From NCBI GenBank assembly GCA_018825665.1, contig JAHJEG010000044.1:1-64000 (forward strand): DNA of 64,000 nt. The letters run 5' to 3'. This DNA is from a bacterium (lineage in GTDB: Bacteria; Campylobacterota; Campylobacteria; Campylobacterales; Sulfurimonadaceae). A program made the translations under genes and the position numbers. Under the pieces are notes generated by a model. That model was given only the letters and a program-made list of their open reading frames with translations, was not told the DNA's origin and searched no databases. Of this stretch, positions 49,964 through 59,700 are shown one piece after another; position 1 is the stretch's first letter, and each line of letters opens with the position of its first letter.

Positions 49964-51217
49964 TTAGGAAAAGGTATCAGAGAAAAGGTTCTCTGACCAT
50001 AAAAACATCTTAGTATAGTTGCTAGTATCTGATGGACCTGCTGCTAAATTGGCAATAACCATGCTCTGAGTACTAGAATCATATTTAAAGACCGCTGATA
50101 GCCACGAAGCTTCTGTGGCCGATGTCGGGCTGTAGCAAGCCGAGTTAGTCTTAGGTGAAGCATATAAGGCAACTCCGTTTAAAGTTCTTAAGATTGCATC
50201 AGCACACACTTTGGCTTCAGAGTTTCCAATGTGTCCGGCTTTAGGCTGTCCTGTACCTTGCGAATCACCGATGATATAAATACCGCTTGCAACTAATGAC
50301 TCATAGCTCAAAGGATTGATGGGTGCCCAATTTCCAGAGTTTACTTCTGCGGTAAAGATAATAGGAGCTGCTTTTTGGTTTGGTATGACATTCAAAACCG
50401 TTGATGTTATAGTTTTTGTTTCACCACCTTCGGTATAGGTTAAAGTTTTAGTTGTGTCATCAACTGCGGTGATCGTTGTGCTTGGTTTGTACTCTACACC
50501 ATATTCTGCAAATTTTGCACCAAAAGTATCTGCTTCGACCGTAATATTTGCATTGGCATCGAGTACAATTACTTTGCAGTCGTCAAAACCTTTGGTGTTT
50601 TTGAGATAATCAGCCACCACACAAGCTCTCTCATAAGGACCAGGAGGACAACGGTAAGGTGCAGCTGGAATGGTCATAGTAAAGGTATCGCCATTTTTCA
50701 TGGCATCAATCTGTGCTTTTAGCAAATTGGTCTGCTCTCCTGCTTTCCAAGCGTGAGGTACTTCGGTTATATCATAGTCATTCACTTTTATAAAGTCAAT
50801 ACCTGCTGCCAAGACCAATTTGTCATACTTTACACTGTTTCCATTTGCCAAAGCAAGGGTTTGATTGGTTTTATCAACGCTATCTACCGTACTATGAATT
50901 ATGCTGATGCCATACTTACTATTCAGGTCTGTATAGGTAAAGGATAAATCCGAAGTTGTTTTCTGAGAGTTAAGAACCAGATTGCTAAGTATTGGCGATA
51001 CATAGGTCGGATTTGTCTCTATGATGGTGACATTCACACTGCCTCCACCCCACATCTTTAGATACTTTGCACAGGTCGCCCCTGAAAATCCACCGCCAAT
51101 TACCACAACATGCGGAGTGACGGCATCAGCCGCCATACTTGGACTAATAGCAAAGAGTGAGCTTACGCCTACAAACTTCATGAAGTTTCGTCTTGAATTT
51201 GAATGGGTTGTTTTCAT
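49964..51217 (-). CDS. fccB: Flavocytochrome c sulfide dehydrogenase, flavoprotein subunit
   Basis: 417 aa FAD protein that oxidises sulfide in the periplasm. A twin-arginine signal (SRRNFMKFVG, R9-R10) shows export of the folded protein. The FAD-binding VVVIGGGFSGATCAKYL, the redox segment CPPGPYERAC, GIYIIGDSQG, and the C-terminal FCSD flavin-binding region are all present. The usual partner is a small c-type cytochrome, and the gene 12 bases upstream encodes one. It is flanked downstream by a terminator and gene remnants. Confidence 0.9.
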   Translation of the reverse strand: MKTTHSNSRRNFMKFVGVSSLFAISPSMAADAVTPHVVVIGGGFSGATCAKYLKMWGGGSVNVTIIETNPTYVSPILSNLVLNSQKTTSDLSFTYTDLNSKYGISIIHSTVDSVDKTNQTLALANGNSVKYDKLVLAAGIDFIKVNDYDITEVPHAWKAGEQTNLLKAQIDAMKNGDTFTMTIPAAPYRCPPGPYERACVVADYLKNTKGFDDCKVIVLDANANITVEADTFGAKFAEYGVEYKPSTTITAVDDTTKTLTYTEGGETKTITSTVLNVIPNQKAAPIIFTAEVNSGNWAPINPLSYESLVASGIYIIGDSQGTGQPKAGHIGNSEAKVCADAILRTLNGVALYASPKTNSACYSPTSATEASWLSAVFKYDSSTQSMVIANLAAGPSDTSNYTKMFLWSENLFSDTFS

Positions 51218-51229
51218 TTACTATCCTTT

Positions 51230-52183
51230 TTAATCGTTTGTTTTAAGTGTTTTGAGCCAGTTACCGATAAGTATAATCTCATCACTGGTATATCCGAGAG
51301 CCTGAGCATGCATAATCGGTTCATCATCTTGGATTTCATTAAGAAGGTCATCTTCACCTGCAATGGAGTCCCACTCATTTACAGAGACACCATTTGTTCC
51401 GTGACACTGGGCACATTGTGAACCTAATAGTCTTCCTGCGTCAGCTGTGTATAGAGTAGGTAAAACTATATTTGCAGTGGTATTATCATTATCGTCATCA
51501 TCTTCTTCATCATGAGTACCGTCATTGTCATCATCTACATCACTATCATCGTCGATACCATCACCATCGGAATCATTATCGTCATGATCATAAATATCAT
51601 AAATGCCATCATTGTCATCATCATCATCATAATAATTGCTGATGCCATCGCCATCATCATCCTCATAGACATCTACTAATCCATCATCATCATTATCCAG
51701 AGGATTTTCAAGTTCAATGACAATGGATGTACCATTAATGTCAATGCTTAGTACATTATCTGACACATGGTCTCCATTGACATCGATGACCTGAGTATAA
51801 TCCATTTCAAGAGGGATGTAACCAAGATCTATATCTTTTGCTGCTTTAAAGAGGGTACTGCTTGTATCGGGTGTGAACATACCGATTTGGGTAACCACTC
51901 TGCTCACATTGTTATCTTCATTTGTCGTCATGACCAAAGAGCAGCTAAGTGTATTGGGAATTTCTAGTTCAAACGGGTGTTCAGCGGTACCGTTGTCGGT
52001 GGACTTTACAAAGTAGTAACTTCCATCCGTACAGAATGCTTCGATAAGTGTTCCTGGAACCGTACCACTGATTGTTGAAGTGAGGGGGGTGCTAGAGGTG
52101 CTAGTGGTAGATGATCCGCCTCCACATCCCGCCAAAATAAGTGCAGATGCCACAGCCGAGAGTTTCCATAGAATTGTTTTCAT
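51230..52183 (-). CDS. Cytochrome c lipoprotein with Asp-rich calcium repeats
   Basis: 317 aa. Lipobox LAGC (C20), a domain of unknown type (~35-160), an extremely acidic stretch of about residues 163-233 with D-x-D-x-D-G units like thrombospondin type-3 calcium repeats, then a C-terminal monoheme cytochrome (CAQCH at 257-261; likely axial M291 in MHAQALGYTSDEI). The heme domain looks like the FccA type. It is probably the electron acceptor of FccB, held to the membrane by lipid and a calcium-stiffened stalk. Confidence 0.8.
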   Translation of the reverse strand: MKTILWKLSAVASALILAGCGGGSSTTSTSSTPLTSTISGTVPGTLIEAFCTDGSYYFVKSTDNGTAEHPFELEIPNTLSCSLVMTTNEDNNVSRVVTQIGMFTPDTSSTLFKAAKDIDLGYIPLEMDYTQVIDVNGDHVSDNVLSIDINGTSIVIELENPLDNDDDGLVDVYEDDDGDGISNYYDDDDDNDGIYDIYDHDDNDSDGDGIDDDSDVDDDNDGTHDEEDDDDNDNTTANIVLPTLYTADAGRLLGSQCAQCHGTNGVSVNEWDSIAGEDDLLNEIQDDEPIMHAQALGYTSDEIILIGNWLKTLKTND

Positions 52184-52255
52184 GCTTATCCTTTACTATT
52201 GAAGTTATCATCAACATTCTAAGCAGTAATTATGAAGAAACTATGAAGATATATA

Positions 52256-52467
52256 GGGCACCTCTAAAAACCCACTAAAATTTGTTATAAATGCCCATTC
52301 GATAAAATAAATATACAAATGTAACATGATGGAGAAGTCAGATGAGTAAGAAGAATAGAGGATTGTTTGACTATGAAAACCAGTTGGAGCTAATAAACAA
52401 GCACCAGCCCTCTTGCTAAACTGAGCCTCTAATTCTTGCATTTATTTTACTGTTTTTAGAATAATAA
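52256..52467 (+). mobile_element. Remnant of an IS5-like insertion sequence
   Basis: A left end reading GGGCACCTCTAAAAACC (from 52256) is followed by the start of a transposase (ATG 52342, MSKKNRGLFDYENQLELIN). It becomes KHQP-LAKL only if one extra C is removed; as it stands the frame stops at 52417. Almost all of the transposase is missing. GTTTTTAGA at 52452-52460 matches the inside of the complementary end. An internal deletion plus a frameshift has killed it. Confidence 0.6.
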
Positions 52468-52640
52468 ATTTGAATTAGTTGTCTTGTTTTCTTTGGGTAT
52501 TATAAATTACAGAAGTTGAAAAGTGCGTAAGGTCGGTTATTAGATTAAAATTTCCTTATTTTGGTATCAGCATAGGCAATAATAATTGTCTTTTTAAAAT
52601 AAATTGATACAATTAGCAACTTTAAGTGGAAGGTGCTGTT
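52468..52640. other. Intergenic leader of the ankyrin gene
   Basis: AT-rich, no gene or convincing hairpin. GATACAATTAGC about 30 bases before the start could serve as a -10 region. Confidence 0.3.
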
Positions 52641-53183
52641 GTGATTAAAATATTACTTTTAGGGCTCATTTTTGCTTTTGTCCTTGCTGATTCAGTTGAT
52701 GGCAGAAGCGATCTTCACAATTTTGTGTATTATGAAAAATATAGTGATGTATCAAAGATGCTCGATTCTGGTGCAGATACTGAAGTGGTTAATGCGGCTG
52801 GATTAACACCTTTACATATAGCCATTAAAAAGAAAGATTTAAAGATGGCCGGTATGCTTCTTGAAAATGGAGCAGATATTAACGCACAGGACAATAGGGG
52901 TAATACACCATTAATTGTAGCTGTTAAAAAGAAGAGTAAAGAGCTGGTGAGATTTTTGATACTCAGAGGAGCTGATGTGAACCTGGAGAATGACGAAGGG
53001 ATTACCCCTTTGCATCAGGCATCATACAGTGGAAATCCTGCAATTGTAGAATATTTACTCGATACGGGAGCGGATTACAGGGCAAAATCCAAATCTGGAT
53101 ACAGTGCCTATGATTTTGCCGTAGTTAAAAATAACTTATCCGTTATAGATGTACTCAAATCATATGAGAAAGAGAGAAAATGA
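52641..53183 (+). CDS. Exported ankyrin-repeat protein
   Basis: 180 aa from GTG 52641, which has GGAAGG at 52628-52633; GTG 52626 would overlap that site. Signal peptide (IKILLLGLIFAFVLA), then four to five ankyrin repeats (AGLTPLHIAIKKKDLKMAGM, NRGNTPLIVAVKKKSKELVR, EGITPLHQASYSGNPAIVEY). A periplasmic protein-binding module; partner unknown. The stop overlaps thiS by 4 bases. Confidence 0.8.
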   Translation: MIKILLLGLIFAFVLADSVDGRSDLHNFVYYEKYSDVSKMLDSGADTEVVNAAGLTPLHIAIKKKDLKMAGMLLENGADINAQDNRGNTPLIVAVKKKSKELVRFLILRGADVNLENDEGITPLHQASYSGNPAIVEYLLDTGADYRAKSKSGYSAYDFAVVKNNLSVIDVLKSYEKERK

Positions 53184-53380
53184 ATATAATAATAAATGGT
53201 CAAACAAAAGAGTTTCCTATAGAGATAACTTTGGAAAATGTTTTAAAAGAATTGTCTTTAGAGGGCAAGGTGATGGCTGCCGCTGTAAATATGCAGATAG
53301 TAAAACAGGCAAACTGGAGTTCATATATATTAAATGATGGGGATAAACTGGAGTTATTAGATTTTGTCGGGGGAGGTTGA
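53180..53380 (+). CDS. thiS: Thiamine biosynthesis sulfur carrier ThiS
   Basis: 66 aa ubiquitin-like sulfur carrier. Starts MNIIINGQTKEFP and ends in GGG, so the C-terminal glycine can be thiocarboxylated for thiazole synthesis. No TPP riboswitch precedes it; translation seems coupled to the ankyrin gene. Its last 24 bases overlap the convergent acpS. Confidence 0.9.
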   Translation: MNIIINGQTKEFPIEITLENVLKELSLEGKVMAAAVNMQIVKQANWSSYILNDGDKLELLDFVGGG

Positions 53381-53725
53381 TCTTTCAATCGCGACAACAG
53401 CGATGGCATATTCGCCATCATGAGTGATGGAAACACTTATATCTGATATTTGAAACATATCAGTGATTTTTTGCGAGAGTTTTATGTGTGGAGCACCTTT
53501 TTGTGTTTTATAGATTGTTATATCATGAAAACCGCATTCACTTCCTATACCAACACCAAGAGCCTTTGAACAGGCTTCTTTTGCGGCCCAAAATCCTGAT
53601 GCAGTTTTGTTGTTTTTAACAAGTAGAATTTCCTCTTTGCAAAGAAATTTTTGAAGCGCCTTTTCACCAAAGCGTTCGACAAAACGATGCATGCGAGGTA
53701 TCTTGATTATATCTATACCTATCAT
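53357..53725 (-). CDS. acpS: Holo-ACP synthase
   Basis: 122 aa phosphopantetheinyl transferase activating acyl carrier protein. Motifs GIDIIKIPR and FWAAKEACSKALG carry the Mg-binding Asp and Glu. The 3' end overlaps thiS tail-to-tail. Confidence 0.94.
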   Translation of the reverse strand: MIGIDIIKIPRMHRFVERFGEKALQKFLCKEEILLVKNNKTASGFWAAKEACSKALGVGIGSECGFHDITIYKTQKGAPHIKLSQKITDMFQISDISVSITHDGEYAIAVVAIERSTSPDKI

Positions 53726-53755
53726 TTATTTTTATCCGATTTTGGTAAGAGTAGT

Positions 53756-53764
53756 GGCATGTGG
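53756..53764 (+). repeat. Intergenic GGCATGTGG copy
   Basis: Followed by AA, as in the consensus. It lies in the 55-base gap between acpS and the exopolysaccharide operon end, with no partner in inverted orientation nearby. Confidence 0.8.
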
Positions 53765-53780
53765 AACCTTTTCATTGAGA

Positions 53781-55061
53781 CTAATTATATGTTCCCGATC
53801 GTACACATCGAACCTTATAGTATGGTTCTGTTGTATCTTTGTCGTAGGGATTGATATCTACCTCTATGTTCTGAGTGATTTTTTCATCAAGAAATCCACA
53901 TGCATTGAGCTGTAGATTTTTTTGGTAGCAGTTCTCGCCATAGCATAGATTGGATGATGAGTGAAATTTATTTGCACTTTTATAGATAAATTCATCATTG
54001 ACGGCATAGGTACTGTTTTTGGAAAAATCAACAATTGTGGTAAGTTCACTTATTGTAGGTACTCTCCAGTCTTTATAGCTTGCTAAACTTAAGTCACTGC
54101 AATACTTTACAGCCTCGCCCCATTGGTATTTTTTTTCTATGACATCTTGATTGTCTTGCCACATTAAATTTGTAGCCTTATCGACTACAACGCCTCTGTT
54201 ATGATCTCTTTCAAAGGTAAAGCCCTTTATCTCTTCCCCTCTTACACATTTAATATATGAATCTTCTATCTCATCTATGATAGGCGGGTGCAGAGGTATC
54301 TCCTGATCTATAAAGGGTCCGTCCACCGATGTAATGGCTCCGGTATCGTCAAAGAGAGTATACGTAGTGATGGTGGTAAGTATATTGTGTATTTGGTCAT
54401 AATATATTTTTGAATCAGAAATATAAAGTAAAACACCTTTTGAGTCGTATTTTGGGACTTGGCTGATTCCGACCAGGGTTCCGTAGTCGGAGTTGCTTGC
54501 ATTGACATCATAGACTTTGTCTATTTTGGAAATATTGAAATCTTTTTCTCCAAATCCCATAACATATGTCTTGAATGTATCTGAGACTTCGTTATTTGTA
54601 AAGTAAAATCCATTGGGCATATTCGAGAATTCGCTTTCTCTTAAATCTGTTCCGGAATTCAGGTTTAACAAGGTCATTGTTTCATGAAGATTCGGAAGTC
54701 TCCAGTCAGTATATCCGGCTAATGTTAAAGCGTCACAATACTCTTTGGCGGCGCTCATGTTATGCTCAAGAACAACTTCATCATCTTGCCAGTATAAGTC
54801 ATAGTTTGCATTATAAACTGTTCCGTCAGGGTTTTTTTTGAAATCCCGGATATAACCATTTTTGTAAAATCCGTCATCATAATAAAAAGTAGAGGGATTA
54901 GTAGCAATATCTTCAAAAACAAATACATCTTTTTGACCTGTTTTTAACGGATATTTTAAAGAAGTAGAGGCAGCATTATCAGAGAGATCTTTATTTGAAG
55001 ATGCAGATTCTTGACAAGCACTCAAAAAAATAATGGCAAATATCAGTAAAACAGTTTTCAT
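53781..55061 (-). CDS. DUF1566 (Lcl C-terminal domain) lipoprotein
   Basis: 426 aa. Lipobox LSAC (C16). Two copies of the DUF1566/Lcl_C domain, marked by LYWQDDEVVLEHNMSAAKEY with YTDWRLPNLHE and by LMWQDNQDVIEKKYQWGEAV with YKDWRVPTISE. This C-type-lectin-like fold is common in surface proteins and may bind ligands. Last gene of the cellulose-type operon, 2 bases after the SH3-like gene. Confidence 0.8.
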   Translation of the reverse strand: MKTVLLIFAIIFLSACQESASSNKDLSDNAASTSLKYPLKTGQKDVFVFEDIATNPSTFYYDDGFYKNGYIRDFKKNPDGTVYNANYDLYWQDDEVVLEHNMSAAKEYCDALTLAGYTDWRLPNLHETMTLLNLNSGTDLRESEFSNMPNGFYFTNNEVSDTFKTYVMGFGEKDFNISKIDKVYDVNASNSDYGTLVGISQVPKYDSKGVLLYISDSKIYYDQIHNILTTITTYTLFDDTGAITSVDGPFIDQEIPLHPPIIDEIEDSYIKCVRGEEIKGFTFERDHNRGVVVDKATNLMWQDNQDVIEKKYQWGEAVKYCSDLSLASYKDWRVPTISELTTIVDFSKNSTYAVNDEFIYKSANKFHSSSNLCYGENCYQKNLQLNACGFLDEKITQNIEVDINPYDKDTTEPYYKVRCVRSGTYN

Positions 55062-55063
55062 GA

Positions 55064-55549
55064 CTATTGGGGATCTTTAAAAACTATTTTAGCGCTTTCT
55101 GGTGAAAAGTACTCATCATATACAGAAGCATTGATGGTATGTACAGAATGAACCGTATCTGTCTGATTTGTAACTTCGATGATAGTAATGTCTTCATGGA
55201 AAGAAGTATTATTCTCTTTTTCAACCGATGTATTTTGAACAAAAGTTGTATTATTGTCTTTGAGGGTAAGATCTTCTTTTACCATCGGAGTTTCAAACTT
55301 TGGAACATTCAGTCTCAGTAGATCTTTTTTAACATAGCCATTCTTTGTCTTACACCATTTATACTGATTGCAGTAATCAATCTGTATAACGTCGCCTTTG
55401 TTAAAATATCTCAGTCTTTTTTCAGAACACTCATAAGGTTTTTTATATAAGTCTGCATTGTCTGATACAACATGTCCGAATATCCGTTGCTTATCCGTTT
55501 GGGCACTTAAAGAAAGCGCAATCAAACTAATTAAAATTACAAATTTCAT
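55064..55549 (-). CDS. Exported SH3-like protein
   Basis: 161 aa. Signal peptide, then a bacterial SH3-like domain (IFGHVVSDNADLYKKP, YKWCKTKNGYVKKDLL) and a Thr/Asn-rich tail. Such domains often bind cell-wall or glycan. Ten bases from the previous gene, 2 from the next: part of the operon. Confidence 0.65.
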   Translation of the reverse strand: MKFVILISLIALSLSAQTDKQRIFGHVVSDNADLYKKPYECSEKRLRYFNKGDVIQIDYCNQYKWCKTKNGYVKKDLLRLNVPKFETPMVKEDLTLKDNNTTFVQNTSVEKENNTSFHEDITIIEVTNQTDTVHSVHTINASVYDEYFSPESAKIVFKDPQ

Positions 55550-55559
55550 AATCTTTCTC

Positions 55560-56132
55560 CTACTGCTGTGTTAATAAATACATCATTTCACAAGTCATTG
55601 GAAGCTTTTTAGCATAAGAACCTTCTATGATGCCTGTTTTTAAGTCAATAAGTTTGACAAAGACTATTATCTCTTCATCCGTATATGTATATGTGCCGAC
55701 GACTGCTCTGTTTAATTCGAAACTATCAGTTCTGAGCAATTTTATATTTCTTGATAATACTCTGAGCCCATTTCCTGAGATTTCAAAATATTTTGAAATC
55801 TCAGCTTCAACTACTTTGGCGCTGTGCTTTTGTATTAGAGCATTTTTGATACTGTTGGACAAAATATATCCAAGCTTTGAATAGTTTTGAAGTGATGTCA
55901 AATCGACAAAGTCCGTAACAATAAAGTTCTTTGGATCAATATCGGCTGTTTTAAACAGCGCATCAACCGCATTGTCGGCTAGTGCGATATAGTTAACATT
56001 ATAATCATAATATTCTTTAATGCCACGATTGACCTCGCACTCTTTTTTAGCATAATCCCTTTGGTTGACTATTGTACCGCTACACCCACTTAAAATTAAG
56101 GCTATAAGTATTATAAAGCTTGTATTTCTCAA
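55560..56132 (-). CDS. FlgO-like lipoprotein (second copy)
   Basis: 190 aa. Lipobox LSGC (C17). The body (FIVTDFVDLTSLQNYSKLGY, then ELNRAVVGTYTYTDEEIIVF) matches FlgO-family outer-membrane proteins related to the CsgG/TolB N-domain fold. It overlaps the upstream paralogue by 4 bases. In an operon for polysaccharide export it is more likely an outer-membrane accessory than a flagellar part. Confidence 0.7.
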   Translation of the reverse strand: MRNTSFIILIALILSGCSGTIVNQRDYAKKECEVNRGIKEYYDYNVNYIALADNAVDALFKTADIDPKNFIVTDFVDLTSLQNYSKLGYILSNSIKNALIQKHSAKVVEAEISKYFEISGNGLRVLSRNIKLLRTDSFELNRAVVGTYTYTDEEIIVFVKLIDLKTGIIEGSYAKKLPMTCEMMYLLTQQ

Positions 56133-56710
56133 TTTAAATCCTTCCAGCAGTATTCACTTTTAGAACAATTAGACGGGATTAACTGCACTCTGAACTTCTC
56201 TTTATCTTTTATAATTTTCGGCTTTGAAGAACTTTTCAAGGGGATATATGCACTTGCAGCAGAAACCAACTGATTATTGTCATTTTCTACTATTCTTACA
56301 TTGACGATAATGCTGTCATCCATTCTTGAATATGTGCCGACCAAGACCAAAACATTTGTATTTTCTATCGACTGAAGTCTGGCTCTGTTTAATTTAAACT
56401 CGCCTTTTTGTGTTTTAGTTACTACTTCATCACCTCTGTATTCTATAACATTATAACCTTTTTGCTTCATCTGTGTCATTAATGATTCAGAAAAAAGTCT
56501 GCCAAAGTTTGAACTCTCTTTGAAGTTATTCAAATCAACCAAAGATGTCAAGATAAGTTTGTGGCTGCCATAGCCGATTATATTGGCAGAAAGCTCGTCT
56601 GCAACAATACTGACGGCACTTGGCAAGGTTGGTGCGTAATGTAACGATTTTTTTTGACAGCCTGTAAGCGAAAGTAGCACAAACAGTAAGAGTAATATTT
56701 TTTTCATCAT
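56129..56710 (-). CDS. FlgO-like lipoprotein (first copy)
   Basis: 193 aa. Lipobox LTGC (C18). Body (KLILTSLVDLNNFKESSNFG, then NVLVLVGTYSRMDDSIIVNV) is a paralogue of the next gene with the same fold and order of motifs. It starts 10 bases after the bcsC-like stop. Confidence 0.7.
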   Translation of the reverse strand: MMKKILLLLFVLLSLTGCQKKSLHYAPTLPSAVSIVADELSANIIGYGSHKLILTSLVDLNNFKESSNFGRLFSESLMTQMKQKGYNVIEYRGDEVVTKTQKGEFKLNRARLQSIENTNVLVLVGTYSRMDDSIIVNVRIVENDNNQLVSAASAYIPLKSSSKPKIIKDKEKFRVQLIPSNCSKSEYCWKDLN

Positions 56711-56720
56711 TTAATTCCTT

Positions 56721-59700
56721 TTATTTTATAATCTGGTCGACTCTGTGATTTAACCTGAAACTATTAAAAGTTTTATAAGTTTTTGGCTCAAATCTATATA
56801 CTAGGGCGAAAGAAGCCTGTTGTACTTCATAGCCGTTCATTTTTTCCATGGAAAATCCTGATATAAGGTCTAAATTTTGATTTAGATTATATCCTAACTG
56901 TATCGCTGCCTTATAGGTAATACCGCCGTCACTGTAACCATTTTGTGTACCAATCAAAGTGATGTCATTTGCAGACAAAGGAAACTTATCTGCATCTTCG
57001 ACAATAAAACCTTCAAAGCCCAATGATAATTTTGCCTGATAGTAAAAGTCATTGTTGACAATATCACCAAATTGGGTAAACACTGAACCCAGCCAAAAAT
57101 CCTGCGGACTAAAGTATCCTCCATGTCCGTAGGTAAAGAGGTTGGTGTTTTTTTCATAGCTGTCGTAAGCAATCAATGCTCCGATATCTACATAAGAGAT
57201 TGACTCCACTTTTGGATGGTATATGGCAGTAACTGTTGATTTGAACTCACTGTTGTCTATCGTGTTTAAACCGAAGATTTGCGGATAGTAGCCGATATTC
57301 AATGATAAGATTACATTTTCATCATAACTTACACCAGCTTCAAATCCTCTCTTTACAACTCTTCCCCAATTCACTTCCAATGAATCTTTGACAGCTTTTT
57401 CACCAACGAATGACAACATAGTCTCATCAATTTCTTTTTGCTCAAACTTAAGATTGAATGTCAACTTGTCATATGAAACAAATCCTGCAAGAAGCCAGGT
57501 AAATTCAGGTGTTATTTTGGCACCAACCGGAGTAAGACCAATTTGTGCTTTAATATTTTTATAGTCTATTCCAAGTTTGGGCATAAAGCCTATATCACTG
57601 GTCAAGTCATCATCCTGCGTTGTTGAATTGAGTCCAAAGTCTAAGTAGGAGCCGCCATTATCACTTAAATAACCGTTATAAAGATATAACAAATCTCCAT
57701 CGAAATATATATGATAATCTTTTTTCATATTATAATAGTCATAATCTACAGGAACGAAATATTTGTCAAAACGATTTTTTCCATTTACACCACTTTGTGA
57801 TTGAAAAAACATCCCCACAGAAGCAGAGTTCTCATATGCTTCTTTTGTAAAGCTTTTATTGATAGAAACAAGCATTGAATCTCTTTTTTTAGATTCAGGC
57901 AGTTTTAATAGTATTTTTTTCGCATCATCTTGTTTATGTAAATCGATATACAAAGATGAGATTAAAAAAGCATCTTTTTCATTGTCTATGACTCTGATTC
58001 TGTTTAAAGCTTCAATCGCTCTGTCATGTTCATTATTTTGATAACAGCTAAGAGCGTATCCATAGATATCCTCTGTATTTTCACCAAAAATTAGATTGAT
58101 TTTTGCAAATTTTTCTTTTGCAGCATCATATTTTTGAAGTGAATATGCGCACCATCCGCCCATACGATATACATCTATATCATGTAGTTCATTCTCAATT
58201 AAATTGGAATATTTATAACATCTGGAATAAATGTTGTTTTTATAGTAACTGTGTAATCTGTCTTTTTGATAATCTGCTTTAAATGCATCCAGCTCTTTTG
58301 TTTTGAGCGGATATGTTGTATAGGCATACTCCAGTTCAGAATCCACTTCATCGTCTTTCATAAAATCTTTGAGGGTATAAAGAAGAATAAGCTCCAGGTT
58401 GAAATCATTACTCTTATATTTTTTTGCTTCCTTGTATGCTCTAATAGCTTCAGCATTGCCTTTATTTTTGTAAATATTTCCAATATCCAGATAAAATGAT
58501 GATTTTATTTCATTGTTTTGTACTTTTTCTATGTAGGAAACAGCACCGTTTATATTATTCTCTTGGGCGTATACATAAGCACTACATCTATAATAAAGTT
58601 CTTTTTGATACTCTTTGGTCATATTGGAATCATTGAGCCTTTGGGCACAACTCTTATAGTCTTTATGCTGGAATTCATACAACGACAGGGTATATTTTGC
58701 CTCTGTTGATTCTTTATCAAGCAATAATATTTCTGATGCCACATTATGTGCATCATCATACTGCTTTAAGAATATGAATATCTGCATTTGTCTTTTTAAT
58801 ACATCAACATTTTGAGGATATAAACTTATAAGATAATTTACTATATTCGCAGCCTCTTTATAGTCTTTGGCTTTTATGTAGTCATCTATTGTTAAAAAAG
58901 TTTCTAAAAGATATGGATTTGTTAAACCTTTTTTATTTTTGGTTGTATCAAACCAGTATTTGGCAGTATTCAACTGTTGCATCTTTATAGCGCTTCGCAT
59001 AGCATGTACAGACAATTCATCCGTTTTTTCGACTTCATACAGTTTCTCAGCAAGATAAAGTGACTGTTCGTACATTTTAAGATTGAAATAACTATACATC
59101 ATTCCGCTATAGCAGCTATAGTCATTTTTTATGTTACACGATTCTTTAAAAAACTTCAAAGCATCTTTTGGACTTTCTTCTACGAGTTTCCAGCCATTTT
59201 CCAATGCCCGATTGTACAAAATATCATTATACAATTCTCTTACTTTTGTAGAATACTTTAAATACCCATATAACTTATCCAGTGCTTCTTGGTATTTTTT
59301 TTCTTCATAATATTGTGAAGATATTGACAATATATTTGATATCAGTAGTTCCATTGCCTTTTTTTCTTTGTAAAAATAAGGGGATAATATGACATTCGCC
59401 TCCTGATATTTTTTGACTTGAACCAAGTCAAGAGCTTTTAAATAGTCAATATCAAATATTTTATTAGTCAATTTATAATTATTAGCCAGGGCAATTGCTT
59501 CTTCATACTTTTTTATTTCTATTAAATCAGATATCTCTTTTTCATTGATAATAGTGTGAAGTTTATGCTTTTTTAACAAATAGTTGTCTACGATTTCATG
59601 TGCTTTTGTATAGTTTTTTTTGTTTAATTGTTTATACATAAACGTAGTAGCTATATCTTTGTACAGTTTATTCGCTTTTTTGTTTTTTCTGTAAATATTT

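Noticed and set aside
51477-51700. Trinucleotide-like GAT/CAT repeat region as a satellite or CRISPR-like array
   Set aside because: It is the coding sequence of the Asp-rich calcium repeats in the cytochrome lipoprotein; there are no regular spacers.
52241-52441. Minus-strand 66-aa open frame
   Set aside because: The plus strand of the same stretch encodes the transposase N-terminus of the IS remnant; the minus frame is its shadow.
53100-53180. TPP riboswitch ahead of thiS
   Set aside because: thiS begins inside the end of the ankyrin gene, leaving no leader, and no thi-box sequence is visible.
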